Source: an uncultured Ruminococcus sp.
GTDB taxonomy: Bacteria; Bacillota; Clostridia; Oscillospirales; Acutalibacteraceae
Assembly (NCBI GenBank): GCA_902783065.1
Contig: CACZPV010000242.1
Location: 1-8,313 of the forward strand
DNA length: 8,313 nucleotides
Direction of reading: 5' to 3'
The notes beneath the pieces were generated by a model. It made no database searches, was not told the DNA's origin, and saw only the letters and a program-made list of their open reading frames with translations. Position numbers and translations under genes: made by a program. Below are positions 6,528-8,313 of the stretch, one piece after another (position 1 is the first letter of the stretch; every line of letters starts with the position of its first letter).

Positions 6528-7823
6528 TCAGACCATTTCAAACAATCTGTCATCAAGCTGTTTTCTATATTCGACACTTTGAAGTGAGCGGATAATTTCT
6601 TCGTTTTTAATATTAATAAAATCCGTCATAATTTTGGACGGAATATACTTTTTTATAAAACTGCTGTTTCGGGCTGTTTCCAATGCCTGTGATAAAGAAG
6701 AAGGCAGATTATCTGCTTGTTGATTATTTCCAGTCAAGGACTCATCGAGTTTCAATCCTTCCTCAATTCCCTCCAATCCTGCATACAGGAGCATCGCAAG
6801 TCCAAGGTACAAATTACATGACGGGTCAGGAGAACGGAATACCAATCTGGCTCTTTCAGTTTTTACAGACATCATTTTAATAAGGCTTTCGGGATCGTGG
6901 TATGACCAATCTGACCTGCCTGGCACTTCTCTTGAACCGAATCTTGAATAAGAATTAGACAGCGGATTTAAAAACAAAGTCATTTCTGCAGTTCTTCTGA
7001 GTACTCCGGCAATGAAGCTTTTGGCTGTATCGCTCATACCACTGCCGTAATCAGTAAAAATATTTTCTTTATATTTTTTCAGAAGCAAATTAATATGCAT
7101 CCCGCTTCCGCTGTATTCAGGCAATGGCTTCGGCATAAAAGAAGCGTGAAGACCGCTGGAAGCCGCTGCTGTTTTTACCACTGATTTAAATGTATAGTAG
7201 TCATCCGCCGCACTCAGCAGATCACTATGCTTGAAATCAATTTCATTCTGACCCGGTCCGCTTTCATGATGAGAGGAAAGCGGAACAATATCCATATCTT
7301 CCAATGTCAGGCAAATCTGCCTTCGGACGTTTTCGCCCTTATCGAGGGGAGCCACATCAAGATAACCGGCTTTATCCTGCGGTATTCTTGTAGGATTCCC
7401 GTCATCATCAAGCTTGAAAAGATAAAATTCACATTCCAGACCTGCATAGCATGAAAAGCCCATATTATCCGCATGCATAACAGCTTTTTTAAGAACCGTT
7501 CTGACATCTCCCGAAAACCGTTTTCCCTCCTGCGTTCTGATATCGCAGAGTAATCTCACCACAGCGCCCTGCTGAGGACGCCATGCCAGAATTTTCAGTG
7601 TATTCGGGTCAGGGAAAAGCAGCAGTTCATTGTCGACTTCCGACTGCAATCCGCTGATATTTCTTGCCGAAACAGGCACACCCTTTTCAAAAGCAGCTTT
7701 CAATTCACTTGCCATAATAGAGATATTTTTCTTAAATCCAAAAATATCGAAAAAGACAAGGCGAACGAATTTTACATCATTTCCTTCTACAAACTGCAAT
7801 ACTTCTTTTACGGTATATTTCAA
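6528..7823 (-). CDS. Type I glutamine synthetase-like protein with altered active site
   Basis: Glutamine synthetase makes glutamine from glutamate, ammonia and ATP. This 431-residue protein has the full GS layout: beta-grasp N domain (about 1-100) and catalytic domain (about 105-431). Recognisable blocks are GLECEFYLF (Glu130, Glu132), HHESGPGQNEIDF (Glu187, Glu194), MPKPLPEYSGSGMH (His243), NSYSRFGSREVP (Arg294, Glu299) and RSPDPSCNLYL. Ungapped comparison with Salmonella/B. subtilis GS motifs shows losses. The ammonium-site Asp50 (FDGSS) is Ser52 in VSARNISG; the n2-metal Glu357 is Val328; Arg339 is Pro311; Arg344 is Lys316. The adenylylation-loop Tyr segment is absent. It is therefore probably impaired or inactive as a GS; a non-catalytic ligand-binding or regulatory role, or another substrate, is possible. 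The start is TTG, with AGGGGG 7 nt upstream and no in-frame ATG between it and the preceding in-frame stop at 7866. It lies upstream of an ANTAR regulator on the same strand. A normal glnA probably exists elsewhere in the genome. Confidence 0.88.
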   Translation of the reverse strand: MKYTVKEVLQFVEGNDVKFVRLVFFDIFGFKKNISIMASELKAAFEKGVPVSARNISGLQSEVDNELLLFPDPNTLKILAWRPQQGAVVRLLCDIRTQEGKRFSGDVRTVLKKAVMHADNMGFSCYAGLECEFYLFKLDDDGNPTRIPQDKAGYLDVAPLDKGENVRRQICLTLEDMDIVPLSSHHESGPGQNEIDFKHSDLLSAADDYYTFKSVVKTAAASSGLHASFMPKPLPEYSGSGMHINLLLKKYKENIFTDYGSGMSDTAKSFIAGVLRRTAEMTLFLNPLSNSYSRFGSREVPGRSDWSYHDPESLIKMMSVKTERARLVFRSPDPSCNLYLGLAMLLYAGLEGIEEGLKLDESLTGNNQQADNLPSSLSQALETARNSSFIKKYIPSKIMTDFINIKNEEIIRSLQSVEYRKQLDDRLFEMV

Positions 7824-7830
7824 CGAAATA

Positions 7831-7836
7831 CCCCCT
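7831..7836 (-). promoter_or_regulatory. Ribosome binding site fixing the TTG start of the GS-like gene
   Basis: AGGGGG on the minus strand ends 7 nt before TTG (7821-7823). No ATG or GTG occurs in frame between this site and the upstream stop, and the protein then begins KYTVKEVLQFV, a normal GS N terminus. Confidence 0.75.
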
Positions 7837-7862
7837 GAAATCTTTTTGTATGTGAAACAATT

Positions 7863-7894
7863 ATTTTAACAGTATTCCAACTTAACCGGGTTAA
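7863..7894 (-). promoter_or_regulatory. Candidate extended -10 promoter with overlapping operator-like dyad
   Basis: On the minus strand, TGTTAAAAT (7863-7871) is an extended -10 motif. The predicted start is near 7856, giving a leader of about 33 nt that ends in the ribosome site. The -35 position (about 7886-7891) has no consensus hexamer. Instead it lies inside the perfect dyad TTAACC-C-GGTTAA (7882-7894). A regulator bound there would cover the -35 region. This is inference from layout only. Confidence 0.4.
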
Positions 7895-7931
7895 ATCCGA
7901 TCTGCTGTATTAAAGCTGAATCACACAATCT

Positions 7932-8036
7932 TTAAGGAAACACCGATTTATTTATCAGCCGCCGTAGGAACACCATACCAGCCCCATCACGATTTTGTGG
8001 TAAATTGTATTTCTGAATCAATCAGTATTTCCTTAA
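7932..8036. repeat. 105-bp MITE-like element or structured leader bounded by 17-bp inverted repeats
   Basis: TTAAGGAAACACCGATT (7932-7948) and AATCAGTATTTCCTTAA (8020-8036) are inverted repeats matching at 15 of 17 positions. Both differences become G-U pairs in the minus-strand RNA, so the whole 17-bp stem can form. Just inside, TCAG/CTGA blocks allow a second short stem. Both ends carry TTAA, which could be a target duplication or simply part of the repeat. The roughly 70-bp interior has no ORF. The compact symmetric layout favours a miniature transposable element, but it lies in the predicted leader of the GS-like gene and could act as RNA. Confidence 0.55.
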
Positions 8037-8059
8037 CAACCATATTTGTTCAATTTATT

Positions 8060-8088
8060 ATAATAACAGATTTTTGTATTTTTGTCTA
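8060..8088 (-). promoter_or_regulatory. Candidate distal sigma-A promoter of the GS-like gene
   Basis: TAGACA (8083-8088) and TATTAT (8060-8065) are separated by 17 nt on the minus strand; a perfect TATAAT overlaps at 8057-8062 but at a 20-nt spacing. A transcript from here would start near 8053 and have a leader of about 230 nt that includes the 105-bp element. AT richness makes chance matches likely, so confidence is moderate. Confidence 0.45.
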
Positions 8089-8202
8089 CATATTAGTGCA
8101 GTCAAAAACACTGTTTTTTCTTTTTGGTCAATATCAACAAAATTAACATCACATATCAATTCGCTTTTCTGCATTATTCACATTTTAAACTATTATCCGA
8201 AT

Positions 8203-8252
8203 CCTTACCAATACCCACAGCCATTTAGACTAAAACAATTATATCAGTCGTC
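8203..8252 (-). repeat. Right copy of the 50-bp inverted repeat
   Basis: The reverse complement matches 6432-6481 at 45 of 50 positions. At its outer edge this copy adds a GC palindrome, GGCGGC-GT-GCCGCC (8254-8267), whose inner 11 bp also occur inverted at 6511-6521. It lies in an AT-rich, gene-free stretch. Confidence 0.85.
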
Positions 8253-8313
8253 TGGCGGCGTGCCGCCGCTGTCAATTCAATTCCCACTGCTAAACACAGT
8301 TTCAACATTATTA

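Larger units (their letters stand above)
7824..8313. other. Intergenic region upstream of the GS-like gene
   Basis: These 490 bp hold no supported gene. From the GS-like side they contain the ribosome site, the proximal promoter with dyad, the 105-bp element, the distal promoter, an AT-rich stretch (8089-8200) and the right 50-bp repeat with its GC palindrome. Positions 8271-8313 are unassigned. Confidence 0.75.

Noticed and set aside
7824..8052. Known riboswitch (glutamine, glycine, SAM, TPP, lysine classes) in the leader of the GS-like gene
   Set aside because: None of the conserved core motifs of these classes was recognised in the leader, despite its length and the strong outer stem.
8095..8125. 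Plus-strand intrinsic terminator (short hairpin followed by a T-run)
   Set aside because: The stem is only 4 bp (CAGT/ACTG) and there is no plus-strand gene upstream for it to end.
8224..8308. Short minus-strand open frame of about 27 codons ending in the right 50-bp repeat
   Set aside because: It has no visible ribosome site, runs through repeat DNA and resembles no family. It could be the tail of a gene beyond the window but cannot be supported.

Overview
The window looks like chromosomal DNA from a low-to-moderate GC anaerobic Firmicute. Clostridia, and probably the Oscillospiraceae/Ruminococcaceae, fit best. The reasons are AAGGAGG-type ribosome binding sites, sigma-A-like promoters, TTG starts, an ANTAR regulator next to a glutamine synthetase-family gene, and several structured intergenic repeats. 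All recognised genes lie on the minus strand, so transcription runs from high to low coordinates. The family assignment is inference from protein style; no 16S or other marker is present.

In transcription order: (i) 7824-8313 is non-coding. It holds one copy of a 50-bp dispersed repeat, two candidate promoters, a 105-bp MITE-like or structured-leader element and a small operator-like dyad. (ii) 6528-7823 encodes a type I glutamine synthetase-like protein with several active-site substitutions. (iii) 6202-6527 is non-coding and unusually repeat-rich: the inverted second copy of the 50-bp repeat, an 11-bp tandem repeat with hairpins, a 20-bp-stem hairpin, a 20-bp tandem repeat, and a good promoter. 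(iv) 5632-6201 encodes an ANTAR-domain regulator whose receiver domain has lost its phosphorylation site. (v) 5443-5631 is a 189-bp leader with a strong hairpin. (vi) 5442 down to 1 is a tightly overlapping set: carA, a carB-dapF fusion, and the first 108 codons of pyrG.

The genes share a glutamine-nitrogen theme. CarA/CarB use glutamine amide nitrogen to make carbamoyl phosphate for pyrimidines and arginine. PyrG uses glutamine to make CTP. The upstream pair (GS-like protein and ANTAR antiterminator) belongs to families tied to nitrogen regulation. DapF, which makes meso-diaminopimelate for lysine and peptidoglycan, is the outlier: it is joined in frame to the end of CarB, giving one 1347-residue polypeptide with both moieties apparently intact.

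The most unusual items are the carB-dapF fusion, the degenerate GS next to a pseudo-receiver ANTAR protein (possibly a non-catalytic glutamine-sensing pair), and the inverted 50-bp repeats that bracket the GS-like gene.
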